NCBI GenBank assembly: GCA_027488975.1
Contig: JAIYAQ010000023.1
Span: forward strand, 1-64,000
From: Cyanobium sp. E1_MAG_00006
Lineage (GTDB): Bacteria; Cyanobacteriota; Cyanobacteriia; PCC-6307; Cyanobiaceae
Length of the DNA: 64,000 bases
Reading direction: 5' to 3'
The notes below the pieces were generated by a model that was not told the origin of the DNA, searched no databases, and worked only from the letters and a program-made list of their open reading frames with translations. Position numbers and translations under genes: made by a program. Below are positions 7,932 to 15,136 of this stretch, one piece after another (within the stretch, counting starts at the first letter, position 1; the number at the start of each line of letters is the position of its first letter).

Positions 7932-8387
7932 ATGACCCCCTCGTTCCCACGCTCCGTTGCCGGCGCCGCCGCGATCTGCGCCCTGCGGCTGCGCAGCCTC
8001 TGGCTCGGCTGGTTTCTCTGCCTGCTGTTCCATACCGACCTGGGGCTGATGCCGCTGTTTCACGGCCTTTCACCGGAGATCGCCAGTGAGGTGGAGCCGG
8101 CTCGGCTGCCACTGGTGTACTGGGGGATGTTGCTCTACTTCCTGCTGCCGCTGGCGGCCTATCTGTTGAACAGCTATGCGGCAACGGCTGAGGCTGGCCG
8201 CTGGAGCCGCTGGCGCTGGTTTCACTTCGGCCTGGGCATCGTCTACACGATCACCAACATCGCCCACCTGGTGGTCGACATCCTGATCCCCGATTCCCGC
8301 GCGGATCAGGTGCTGCTGATGGCGGTGATGGTGGTGATCGGTCTGCTGATCAACCGCGAGAGCTGGCGCTGGTGCCAGGCCCGCTGA
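7932..8387 (+). CDS. Hypothetical integral membrane protein
   Basis: About 151 residues with four hydrophobic segments ([63 protein letters not shown]). Histidines and an aspartate sit in or near the helices (ITNIAHLVVDIL). I do not recognise the family. ATG at 7932 is taken as start, with GTG at 7914 as an alternative. The last 38 bp overlap the 3' end of the convergent MscS gene. Confidence 0.65.
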   Translation: MTPSFPRSVAGAAAICALRLRSLWLGWFLCLLFHTDLGLMPLFHGLSPEIASEVEPARLPLVYWGMLLYFLLPLAAYLLNSYAATAEAGRWSRWRWFHFGLGIVYTITNIAHLVVDILIPDSRADQVLLMAVMVVIGLLINRESWRWCQAR

Positions 8388-9333
8388 GGGGAGCTCCCAG
8401 CTGCGGTATCGGCTCGGCCAGCTCCAGTTCGCCCGCGCGCAGGCCCTGCAACAACTCCAGATTGATCAGCTGCTGCGCCGCCGCTGCCGCCACCGGTTCA
8501 CGGGTGGAGAGGAAATAGCAGAGCTCGAACACCAGGCCGGCAGTGCTCAGCTCCTGCAGATGGCAGCGCTCGAAGCGGGCGTCGCTGCTGGTGGCCACGG
8601 CATTGCGGGCGATCTCCAGCAGCCGCGCTGCGGCGTCGGTCGGGCTGTCGCGCCGCAGCACCAGGCGCTGCAGCACCCGCCGTTCCTGCTGATCTCCGAA
8701 GTTGCGCAGGGTCTTGGTGAGCAGTTCGCTGTTGGCCACCACCACCAGCTCGCCATCAATGCTGCGCAGCTGTGTGGAGCGCAGGCCCACCTGCAGCACC
8801 CGGCCGGTCACGTCGTCGAACCGCAGCAGATCGCCGATGCGGAAAGGCCGATCGAGCAGGATCGTCAGGTAGGTGAAGAAGTCGCGCGCGGGGCCCTGCA
8901 GCGCGAAGCCGATGCCCAGGCCGGCGCCGGCCAGGGCCCCCACCACCGCCGTGAGCTGCAGCCCCTGGTTCTGCAGGAACACCAGGGCCCCCAGCAGCCA
9001 GATGAGCGTGCGCTGCATTGGCAGCAGCGCCTTGACGGCGCTCAGTTCACCCGAGGGCACCAGCCGCTGCAGGCTGGTGAGCAACACCAGCTCGAGCAGA
9101 GCATTCAGGAAGCGCACCACCAGCACGGTGGCCACCAGACCGATGGCGCCGGCGGCGAGGCGGTCCGCCAGGCCGGTGGCCGGCAGCAGATCCCAGAGGC
9201 TTGCCGCCAGTGTGAGCAGGGCCAGCGGGATGCCGGTGCTCAGCAGATGGCGGCGCAGCAGCCGAGCCAGGGATTCAGGCGTCGAGAGCACGGCGGAGTT
9301 CGGTGCAGAAGGCTCCGGCGGCGGCGGCGACAT
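8350..9333 (-). CDS. MscS-family mechanosensitive ion channel
   Basis: 327-residue small-conductance mechanosensitive channel. Three N-terminal membrane helices are followed by the pore helix with the family's Gly/Ala packing ([20 protein letters not shown]). The beta domain contains [18 protein letters not shown] and the [18 protein letters not shown] segment; a C-terminal alpha/beta domain follows. The role is pressure release on hypo-osmotic shock. The ATG at 9333 lies 59 bp inside trpA; a GTG at 9291 is an alternative that shortens the overlap to 17 bp. It sits at the end of the ndhL-DUF3007-trpA run. Confidence 0.9.
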   Translation of the reverse strand: MSPPPPEPSAPNSAVLSTPESLARLLRRHLLSTGIPLALLTLAASLWDLLPATGLADRLAAGAIGLVATVLVVRFLNALLELVLLTSLQRLVPSGELSAVKALLPMQRTLIWLLGALVFLQNQGLQLTAVVGALAGAGLGIGFALQGPARDFFTYLTILLDRPFRIGDLLRFDDVTGRVLQVGLRSTQLRSIDGELVVVANSELLTKTLRNFGDQQERRVLQRLVLRRDSPTDAAARLLEIARNAVATSSDARFERCHLQELSTAGLVFELCYFLSTREPVAAAAAQQLINLELLQGLRAGELELAEPIPQLGAPLSGPGTSASSRG

Positions 9334-10102
9334 CCTGCTGCTGTGTGCAGGCTTCGGCCATCACCTTCACCAGGGCACTCCCCACGATGGCGCCATCTGC
9401 GCCCCAGTCGCGCACCTGGCGCGCCTGCTCGGGGCCGGCGATGCCGAAGCCCACGGCCACGGGTGTGGGGCCCATCCCCTTGAGCTGCTGCACCAGGCCC
9501 TCCACGCGGGTTTCGATGCTGGTGCGCACTCCCGTCACCCCGGTGACGCTCACCAGATAGGTGAAGCCGCGGCTGGCGGCGGCGATGCGCCCCATGCGAT
9601 CGGCTGGCGTGGTGGGGGCCACCAGCAACACCAGATCAAGGCCTTCGGCGGCGGCGATGGCGGAGAGCTTCTCGGCTTCTTCAAGCGGCAGGTCGGGCAC
9701 GACCAGGCCAGCGGCGCCTGCGGCGACCGCTGCGCGGCAGAAGGCCTCCATGCCGCGATTCAGCAGCGGATTGCTGTAGGTGAACAGGATCACGGGGATC
9801 GTCAGTTCACCTCGGAGGCTCCCGAGCATCTCCAGCACCTTGCCGGGGGTGGTGGCGGAGGCGAGGGCGCGGCTGGCGGCCGCCTGGATCACCGGCCCAT
9901 CAGCCAGGGGATCGCTGTAGGGGATTCCCAGCTCGATCATGTCGGCGCCGGCGGCCTGCAGGGCCAGCAGGACAGCACGGGTGCGCTCCAGATCGGGATC
10001 GCCCGCCATCAGGAAGGGCATCAGCGCGCAGCGGCCCTCAGCCTGCAGCTGGCTGAACCGTTGCTGGATCGGCGTGCGCTGGATCGGGGTGCTGGTGGTC
10101 AC
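9275..10102 (-). CDS. trpA: Tryptophan synthase alpha chain
   Basis: 275 residues. Cleaves indole-3-glycerol phosphate to indole and glyceraldehyde 3-phosphate, passing indole to TrpB. It is a TIM barrel with catalytic Glu57 ([11 protein letters not shown]) and Asp68 (LADGPVIQ), and phosphate-binding loops [10 protein letters not shown]-like and [10 protein letters not shown]. Full length for the family. It lies downstream of ndhL and a DUF3007 gene, a gene order I recall from other cyanobacteria. trpB is not in the window. Confidence 0.97.
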   Translation of the reverse strand: MTTSTPIQRTPIQQRFSQLQAEGRCALMPFLMAGDPDLERTRAVLLALQAAGADMIELGIPYSDPLADGPVIQAAASRALASATTPGKVLEMLGSLRGELTIPVILFTYSNPLLNRGMEAFCRAAVAAGAAGLVVPDLPLEEAEKLSAIAAAEGLDLVLLVAPTTPADRMGRIAAASRGFTYLVSVTGVTGVRTSIETRVEGLVQQLKGMGPTPVAVGFGIAGPEQARQVRDWGADGAIVGSALVKVMAEACTQQQDVAAAAGAFCTELRRALDA

Positions 10103-10163
10103 GGCAGCGCGGGATCTGCGCTGAGCCTATGGGGTCAGAGGGCTGCAGCCGGGCGCGGTGGCT

Positions 10164-10559
10164 TCAGAGCTCGCTGCTGTCATGCAGCTGGCCGAGTTCA
10201 CGCAGCAGCTTCTCCTGCTCGTCCGGGCTGAGGGCATCGAAGCGCTTCTGCAGTTCCTCGTCGGTGGCGGCGTCGTAGCTGGAGCGGTAGCGGCGCCGCT
10301 GCTGCATGTAGGTCATGTTGCCGCTCACCACCCGGAACAGGTAGGAGCCTGTCCACACCAGCAGGATCGCCACCAGAAGCGCCTGGGTGGCGATGCCGGC
10401 GCTGAAGCCCTCGAAGCCGGCGGCCTCGAAGGCCCAGTAGCCGAGGCCGCCGATGGCGAACACCGCCCCTCCGGCCAGCAGGGCGCCGCCGCGGGTGAGT
10501 CGTGATGTGCCGCTGCTGCTGCTGCTGGTGTGGCCGCCGGGTGAAGTGCCGTCGCTCAC
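10164..10559 (-). CDS. DUF3007-family membrane protein
   Basis: 131 residues starting at a GTG that overlaps the ndhL stop codon (GTGA). Two membrane helices ([20 protein letters not shown] and [19 protein letters not shown]) are followed by a charged cytosolic tail with [15 protein letters not shown] and [20 protein letters not shown]. The family is confined to cyanobacteria and plastid-bearing organisms as far as I know, and typically sits between ndhL and trpA. This suggests a role linked to NDH-1 or thylakoid function, but none is proven. Confidence 0.85.
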   Translation of the reverse strand: MSDGTSPGGHTSSSSSGTSRLTRGGALLAGGAVFAIGGLGYWAFEAAGFEGFSAGIATQALLVAILLVWTGSYLFRVVSGNMTYMQQRRRYRSSYDAATDEELQKRFDALSPDEQEKLLRELGQLHDSSEL

Positions 10560-10810
10560 GCCACCTCGCCCTGGCCCTGCAGGCGGAGGTTGATGAACGG
10601 GGCGAACAGGATCAGGCCGGGAAAGAACAGAAACACCAGGCCATAGACACCCGTGCGCTCGATCTTGCCCATCACGGTCCAGCGGCGTGACATCCAGGCG
10701 ATCAACGCCAGGGGCACCACCACCAGGTACGCACCGGCGAGGGCGACGTAGGCCCCGAGCACCAGCAGGGTGTCCGTTGAGATGGTGCTGAGGAACCCAG
10801 GCAGGGCCAC
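10556..10810 (-). CDS. ndhL: NDH-1 complex subunit NdhL
   Basis: 84-residue small membrane subunit of the photosynthetic NDH-1 (NAD(P)H:quinone/ferredoxin oxidoreductase) complex. It has two helices ([19 protein letters not shown] and [19 protein letters not shown]) separated by a basic loop, and ends in [11 protein letters not shown]. The central GAYL-VVPLAL and FFFPGL-like motifs fit NdhL. It is the first gene of a coupled minus-strand set (GTGA overlap with the DUF3007 gene) leading to trpA. Confidence 0.92.
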   Translation of the reverse strand: MALPGFLSTISTDTLLVLGAYVALAGAYLVVVPLALIAWMSRRWTVMGKIERTGVYGLVFLFFPGLILFAPFINLRLQGQGEVA

Positions 10811-10879
10811 GGCGGCGGTCCAGATCGTTGATCGAATCTAGGATGGCCTGCCGGGATGCGGGGAAACCCCTGTCGGCTA

Positions 10880-10963
10880 GGGAGCATGGCGGAATTGGTA
10901 GACGCAGCGGACTTAAAATCCGCAGACGGCAACGTTGTGGGGGTTCAAGCCCCCCTGCTCCCA
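10880..10963 (+). tRNA. trnL(uaa): tRNA-Leu (anticodon TAA)
   Basis: 84-nt type II tRNA. Acceptor arms GGGAGCA (10880-10886) and TGCTCCC (10956-10962) pair, with discriminator A at 10963. The D-loop contains TTGGTAGAC. The anticodon loop CTTAAAA holds TAA at 10914-10916. A short variable arm (ACGGCAACGT region) and the T-loop GTTCAAG follow. No group I intron interrupts the anticodon loop, unlike in many cyanobacteria. CCA is not encoded. Confidence 0.98.
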
Positions 10964-11026
10964 TCCCTGGCTGTCCGGTTCTGGCGGTAATGCTCTGGAA
11001 GAGTGGCCTGCCAGGACGGAGAGCCG

Positions 11027-11107
11027 ATGGACCAAGTCGATACGGCCACGGCGCTTGTGCTTGCGGCCGTGCTGCTGCTGGCGTTGTTGATCACCGGACG
11101 CAGCTGA
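11027..11107 (+). CDS. Candidate 26-residue membrane peptide
   Basis: Reads MDQVDTATALVLAAVLLLAL then a short LITGRS tail: an acidic N-terminus, one hydrophobic helix and a basic end, the layout of small thylakoid or plasma-membrane subunits. A good Shine-Dalgarno (GGAG, 5 nt before the ATG) supports translation. It does not match the PsbM, PsbT, PetN, PetL or PetG sequences I can recall. It stands alone between tRNA-Leu and the desaturase gene. Confidence 0.45.
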   Translation: MDQVDTATALVLAAVLLLALLITGRS

Positions 11108-11201
11108 GGGGCTCGACCGGGCGAGGCCAACCACTAGTCTTAACAATTACAAACAAACCCTGGACCAGGTCATCCGTCCCGCCCAGATCGGGCGCCACCG
11201 C

Positions 11202-12074
11202 GTGCGGCGTCTGCTCCATGGACTGGGTCCACCGATCATCGTGCTGGCCCACCTGGGTTGTGCCCTGCTGCTGCTGAAAGGCCTCGGACCTGCCGCGTTG
11301 CTGTGGTGCCTTGCGCTTTATCTGTTGCGCATGCTGGCGATCACCGCCATCTACCACCGCCTGCTGGCCCACGGCAGCTACCAGGCGCCGCGGCTGGTGT
11401 GGTGGCTGGGCTCGCTGCTGGCTGCTTCGGCCGGACAGATGGGCCCCAGCTGGTGGAAGGCGCATCATTTGCAGCATCACCGCCACGCCGATACGGAGGC
11501 GGACCCCCACACCCCCCTCACCGAGCCAGCGGCCTGGCGCGGTTTTCTGCGCTCCCAGTTCGGCTGGCTGCTCGACGAGGGCTTCCACCCCACCAGCCTG
11601 CCGGCGGATGTCGAAGCCGATCCGGTGCTGCGCCTGATCGATCGGCTGCACACCCTGCCGGTGCTGGCTTTGGCGGCCCTCTCCTGGTGGATCGGCGGAC
11701 TGGAGTGGCTCGGGGCGTTCTGCCTGAGCACCACGCTGCTGTTCCACGGGGTGGCCACGGTGAATTCGGTGGCGCATCTGCTGGGAGATCAGCCCTTCGC
11801 CTCCGGCGATGCCAGCCGCAACAACGGCTGGGTGGCCCTGATCACCCTCGGCGAGGGTTGGCACAACCTGCACCACGGCTTTCAGGGCTCCGTGCGCCAG
11901 GGTTTCAGCGTGCGCGATGGTCGCCTGATCAGGCTGCCCGATCCCACCTACCACTTCATCCGCCTGCTGGAGTCGCTGGGCTGGGCGTCGCGGCTGCGGG
12001 TGCCCAGTGAGCGTGCGCTGCTGGCCCGGGCTGCCACGGCTGCGTCCGAACGGCCGCTGCCGCTGGCCGCCTGA
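11202..12074 (+). CDS. Membrane fatty-acid (acyl-lipid/acyl-CoA) desaturase, DesC-like
   Basis: 290-residue di-iron membrane desaturase. The three histidine boxes are present: HRLLAH (about residue 52), HHLQHH (about 88) and HNLHH (about 222). Hydrophobic segments flank them as in delta-9 desaturases. It introduces a double bond into fatty acyl chains, usually using ferredoxin in cyanobacteria. The C-terminal 25 residues are alanine/arginine-rich. The start is a GTG; no in-frame ATG exists close upstream. Regioselectivity is inferred only from the family resemblance. Confidence 0.9.
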   Translation: MRRLLHGLGPPIIVLAHLGCALLLLKGLGPAALLWCLALYLLRMLAITAIYHRLLAHGSYQAPRLVWWLGSLLAASAGQMGPSWWKAHHLQHHRHADTEADPHTPLTEPAAWRGFLRSQFGWLLDEGFHPTSLPADVEADPVLRLIDRLHTLPVLALAALSWWIGGLEWLGAFCLSTTLLFHGVATVNSVAHLLGDQPFASGDASRNNGWVALITLGEGWHNLHHGFQGSVRQGFSVRDGRLIRLPDPTYHFIRLLESLGWASRLRVPSERALLARAATAASERPLPLAA

Positions 12075-12079
12075 CAATC

Positions 12080-12103
12080 AAAAAGCCACCCTTGCGGGTG
12101 GCC
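12080..12103 (-). terminator. Rho-independent terminator of the RRM gene
   Basis: Inverted repeat GCCACCC (12085-12091)/GGGTGGC (12096-12102) with a TTGC loop. On the minus strand it is followed by TTTTT (12084-12080), the orientation that ends transcription of the RNA-binding-protein gene at 12152. On the plus strand the stem lies 10 bp after the desaturase stop but has no T-run. Confidence 0.8.
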
Positions 12104-12151
12104 TGATCGGAAGAGTTGCTGATGGTCAGCAGGGTCGGGATCGCGGGGCGA

Positions 12152-12475
12152 TCACCAGCGGTTGCCACCGCCACCGCCACCGCCACCGCCACCGCCACCG
12201 CCGTAGCCACCACCGCCACCACCACCACCGCCGGTGCGGGGTTCGGCTTTGTTGACGCGGATGCTGCGGCCCATCCATTCGACGTTCTGGAGGTCGTCGA
12301 TGGCGGTGGTCTCCTCGGCGTCGCTGCTCATCTCCACGAAGGCGAAACCGCGCTTGCGACCGGTGTCGCGATCCAAGGGCAGGCTGCACTTGCGCACGCT
12401 CCCGTAGGAAGCGAACAGCTGCTGCAGATCCTCCACTTCGGCATCGAAGGAGAGGTTGCCGACATAAATGGTCAT
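12152..12475 (-). CDS. RRM-type RNA-binding protein with glycine-rich tail
   Basis: 107 residues: a single RNA recognition motif (residues 1-80) and a Gly-rich tail. RNP2 is IYVGNL and RNP1 is KRGFAFVE. The tail is 13-20 glycines broken by one Tyr, ending NRW. Small RRM proteins of this type (Rbp family) are common in cyanobacteria, some induced by cold and some directing mRNAs to membranes. The gene has its own terminator and is read away from the Nif11 gene at 12708. Confidence 0.93.
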   Translation of the reverse strand: MTIYVGNLSFDAEVEDLQQLFASYGSVRKCSLPLDRDTGRKRGFAFVEMSSDAEETTAIDDLQNVEWMGRSIRVNKAEPRTGGGGGGGGGYGGGGGGGGGGGGGNRW

Positions 12476-12707
12476 GAACTAATGGTTAACGGTGAAACCG
12501 ATTCGTCGAAAGCCCTGAAGAAAGTCGCTGGCCTGGAGGAGAAATCTGAGGGAAAGCGCCGCGCTGGTGAGAAACCCGCTGAAGAGTGATCTCTGAATCG
12601 TTTCAACCCTACTCCCTTGGATTGGCCTGTTTGGCGACTGGTGCAGCACCATCGCAGCAGGTGTCGCCATTCCTGGCTAGGCATGGGGGGCTCATTGTCT
12701 GAGTCCG

Positions 12708-12872
12708 ATGTCCAAAGCACAGCTTCATGCCTTTGTGGCAAAGGTTCAGGCCGATTCCGCGCTCAAGGATCGTGTCGACCATGCCGCCGATGCGGCAGCG
12801 GTGGCGGCCATCGCCGCTGAACTGGGCCATGCCTTCTCGGCGGCCTCCTGGACCCGTCATCTGCGCGGATGA
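12708..12872 (+). CDS. Small Nif11-domain protein
   Basis: 54 residues (MSKAQLHAFVAKVQADSALK at the start, AAIAAELGHAFSAASW near the end). The spacing of FVxKV, DSALKDRV, and A-x-ELG-x-x-F matches the Nif11 domain. There is nothing after the domain, so it carries no core peptide. It is too short for default gene callers. It lies alone before the DUF2231/oxidase cluster. Other Nif11 domains in the window are at 5311, 25381 and 52443. Confidence 0.8.
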   Translation: MSKAQLHAFVAKVQADSALKDRVDHAADAAAVAAIAAELGHAFSAASWTRHLRG

Positions 12873-12981
12873 GCCAGGTGTGAGGCCGGCGTGCTGTAGC
12901 CGCCGCCGGCCTTACCAGCATTTCGTGACAGCAGTGATGACGAGCTTCTGAGGGGTTGCCAGCCTGAGGCCTGATCAGGTC

Positions 12982-13491
12982 ATGGTCAGACCGATGCTCG
13001 AGCTGCTGCCGCCGCTCAACGACCACAACCTTCCCTGGATGGACACGATCCATCCGATCGTCGTTCACTTCGTGATCGCGATGGCGCTGATTGCCTTCGT
13101 GTTCGATGTGATCGGCGTTGTCTGGCGGAAACCCGCCCTGTTCGAAGCCAGTTTCTGGAACCTGCTGTTCGCCACCGGAGCGATCTTCGTGGCGATCATC
13201 TTCGGCCAGGTGGAGGCCGGCCTGGCCTCGCCCTACGGCGCCTCCCGCCACATCCTCGACATCCACACCACCATCGGCTGGTCGCTGGCGGGTGTGCTGT
13301 CGCTGCTCACCGGCTGGCGCTACGTGCTGCGCAATCGCGATCCCGAGGTGCTGCCGGCGACATTCCTCGGGGCCGGTGCCCTGGTGAGCTCCCTGATCGT
13401 GGTTCAGATGGTGCTGGGCGATCGCCTGATCTGGACCTATGGCCTGCACACCGTGAAGGTCGTGGCCGCTGCGCGTGCGGGGCTGATCTGA
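12982..13491 (+). CDS. DUF2231 membrane protein (first copy) of the terminal-oxidase cluster
   Basis: 169 residues, four membrane helices. It opens the first long plus-strand run with IHPIVVHFVIAMALIAFVFD, the DUF2231 signature in which histidines sit at the membrane face, and continues with HTTIGWSLAGVLSLLTGWRY. Its function is unknown, but its coupling (TGATG) to a paralogue and then to ctaC/D/E points to the quinol oxidase, for example in assembly, haem/copper delivery or redox relay. The histidines (HP..VH, HTT, LHTVK) could bind haem; this is not shown. Confidence 0.85.
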   Translation: MVRPMLELLPPLNDHNLPWMDTIHPIVVHFVIAMALIAFVFDVIGVVWRKPALFEASFWNLLFATGAIFVAIIFGQVEAGLASPYGASRHILDIHTTIGWSLAGVLSLLTGWRYVLRNRDPEVLPATFLGAGALVSSLIVVQMVLGDRLIWTYGLHTVKVVAAARAGLI

Positions 13492-14174
13492 TGGCTGCGG
13501 TTCTGTCGTCGTGCCTCTCCCTGGCCTCGGCTGTGCCTTTCGGTCTGCCCTTCGCTCTGGCTTATGCGCCGGAGGCCTCGCCGATCGAGCAGATCGCCGA
13601 TGAGCTGGGAGCCAATGGGCTGCCCTATGCCCTGCCGATTCACCCGAATCTGGTGCACCTCACCATCGGGTTGTTCGTGATTGCGATCGCCTTTGATGTG
13701 GTGGGCGCCCTCTATCCACTTGAGAAGCGGGTGTTCCGCTTCCTGGACCTGCCGATCACCCGCGGTGGTTTCCACGATGTGGGCTGGTACAACCTGCTGG
13801 CCTGCTGTCTGGTCACTTACCTCACGGTGGCGGTGGGCTTCTACGAGATGCTCACTGCTGTGCCGTTGCCGGGGGTGACGAGCACCTTCGGCCTGGGCAG
13901 CATGACCACCATGCTTGTGCATGGGGTGGGCGGCGTGCTGCTGCTGGCGATCATCACGGCGATGACCGTGTGGCGCGGCTTCCAGCGCTTCGCCTGGCGG
14001 CGCGATATGGGCCGTCAGGTTCAGTGGCTCTACCTGCTGGTGGGCGTGGTCATGTTTGCCCTGCTGGGACTTCACGGCACCCTCGGGGCCCAGATGGCGG
14101 CTGAGTTCGGTGTGCACATCGCCGCCGATCAGCTGCTGCAGGCCGGTGCTGATCTGAATACCGCGCTCCCATGA
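13491..14174 (+). CDS. DUF2231 membrane protein (second copy) of the terminal-oxidase cluster
   Basis: 227 residues, paralogous to the preceding gene but longer. The shared signature is IHPNLVHLTIGLFVIAIAFD. A possible signal-like N-terminus of about 25 residues precedes it; helices around WYNLLACCLVTYLTVAVGFYE, MLVHGVGGVLLLAIITAM and WLYLLVGVVMFALLGLHG follow. Its ATG overlaps the first copy's stop by one base. Its own stop overlaps an ATG that opens a six-codon reading frame leading into ctaC. Confidence 0.85.
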   Translation: MAAVLSSCLSLASAVPFGLPFALAYAPEASPIEQIADELGANGLPYALPIHPNLVHLTIGLFVIAIAFDVVGALYPLEKRVFRFLDLPITRGGFHDVGWYNLLACCLVTYLTVAVGFYEMLTAVPLPGVTSTFGLGSMTTMLVHGVGGVLLLAIITAMTVWRGFQRFAWRRDMGRQVQWLYLLVGVVMFALLGLHGTLGAQMAAEFGVHIAADQLLQAGADLNTALP

Positions 14175-14187
14175 ACAGCCTGTCGTC

Positions 14188-15126
14188 ATGAACAGCTCCG
14201 CTGGATCGTCGATCAACCGGGCCGCTGTGCTCGGGCTCAGCCTCTGGGTGGGAGTGCTGGTGCTGCTCAGCCACTGGATGGGCCAGCAGGCCCACCATTG
14301 GCTACCGGTGCAGGCCTCCAATGCCGCACCGCTGGTGGATGGCCTGTTCAGCTTTGAGACGGCCATCGGCACCTTCGTGTTCGGCGGGGTGTTGTCGGTG
14401 GTGGGGTGGGTGCTGCTGTTCAACCGCGCCGAGAAGTACGACGCCACCGATGCTGTGCCGATTGAGGGCAACACACGCCTGGAGGTGATCTGGACGGCGA
14501 TTCCCTTCGTGCTGGTGATGGCGATTGCCGCCTATGCGATGCAGGTGAGTCACCGCCTTGGCTTGGTGGGTCCGATGGAGCACATTCATGCCCACAGCCC
14601 GATCGAGATGCAGGGGGGCTATGCCGGCGACCGGCTGCCGAGTGAGCAGATCGAGGTGATCGCCCGTCAGTGGTCGTGGGAGTTCCGCTATCCGGGCAGC
14701 AACGTCTCCACCACCGAGCTGCACCTGCCCATCGATCAGCCCGTCACCTTCCGGCTCACGTCGGACGACGTGCTGCACGGCTTCTACATCCCGGCCTTCC
14801 GGCTCAAGCAGGACGTGATTCCCGGCCGGGCGATCGACTTCAATCTCACCCCCACCCGCGAAGGGCGGTATCGCCTGCGTGATTCCCAGTTCAGCGGCAC
14901 CTGGTTCGCCGCCAATCAGGCCGATGTGGTGGTGGAGAGCCGCGAGGCCTACGACGCCTGGTTGAAGCAGGCCGCTGCTCAGCCGCTGCAGCCCGGGCTG
15001 AGCCTGGCGGTGCAGGAATACGCCGAGCGCCAGCAGCGCAACACCTCCGGCTGGGCCACCGTGCCTCCCGCGCCGCCGCCCCAGGTGAACGTGCCCGGAT
15101 CCAGCGACCTCCCCCACGACGCCTGA
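14188..15126 (+). CDS. ctaC: Alternative respiratory terminal oxidase subunit II, CuA-less
   Basis: 312 residues. Two membrane helices (about 10-32 and 52-75, then EVIWTAIPFVLVMAIAAYA) anchor a periplasmic/lumenal cupredoxin domain starting near EQIEVIARQWSWEFRYPGS. In cytochrome c oxidases the C-terminal loop carries the two CuA cysteines. Here the equivalent RLRDSQFSGTWFAANQADVV has no cysteine, His or Met set, so CuA cannot form. This is the known hallmark of the cyanobacterial alternative oxidase (ARTO, CtaCII), thought to oxidise quinol. The proline-rich tail is unusual in length. It is followed 10 bp later by ctaD. Confidence 0.9.
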   Translation: MNSSAGSSINRAAVLGLSLWVGVLVLLSHWMGQQAHHWLPVQASNAAPLVDGLFSFETAIGTFVFGGVLSVVGWVLLFNRAEKYDATDAVPIEGNTRLEVIWTAIPFVLVMAIAAYAMQVSHRLGLVGPMEHIHAHSPIEMQGGYAGDRLPSEQIEVIARQWSWEFRYPGSNVSTTELHLPIDQPVTFRLTSDDVLHGFYIPAFRLKQDVIPGRAIDFNLTPTREGRYRLRDSQFSGTWFAANQADVVVESREAYDAWLKQAAAQPLQPGLSLAVQEYAERQQRNTSGWATVPPAPPPQVNVPGSSDLPHDA

Positions 15127-15136
15127 GCCCTTCGCC

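Noticed and set aside
12160-12240. Trinucleotide-like CCACCG repeats
   Set aside because: They are the glycine codons of the RRM protein tail, not an independent repeat element.
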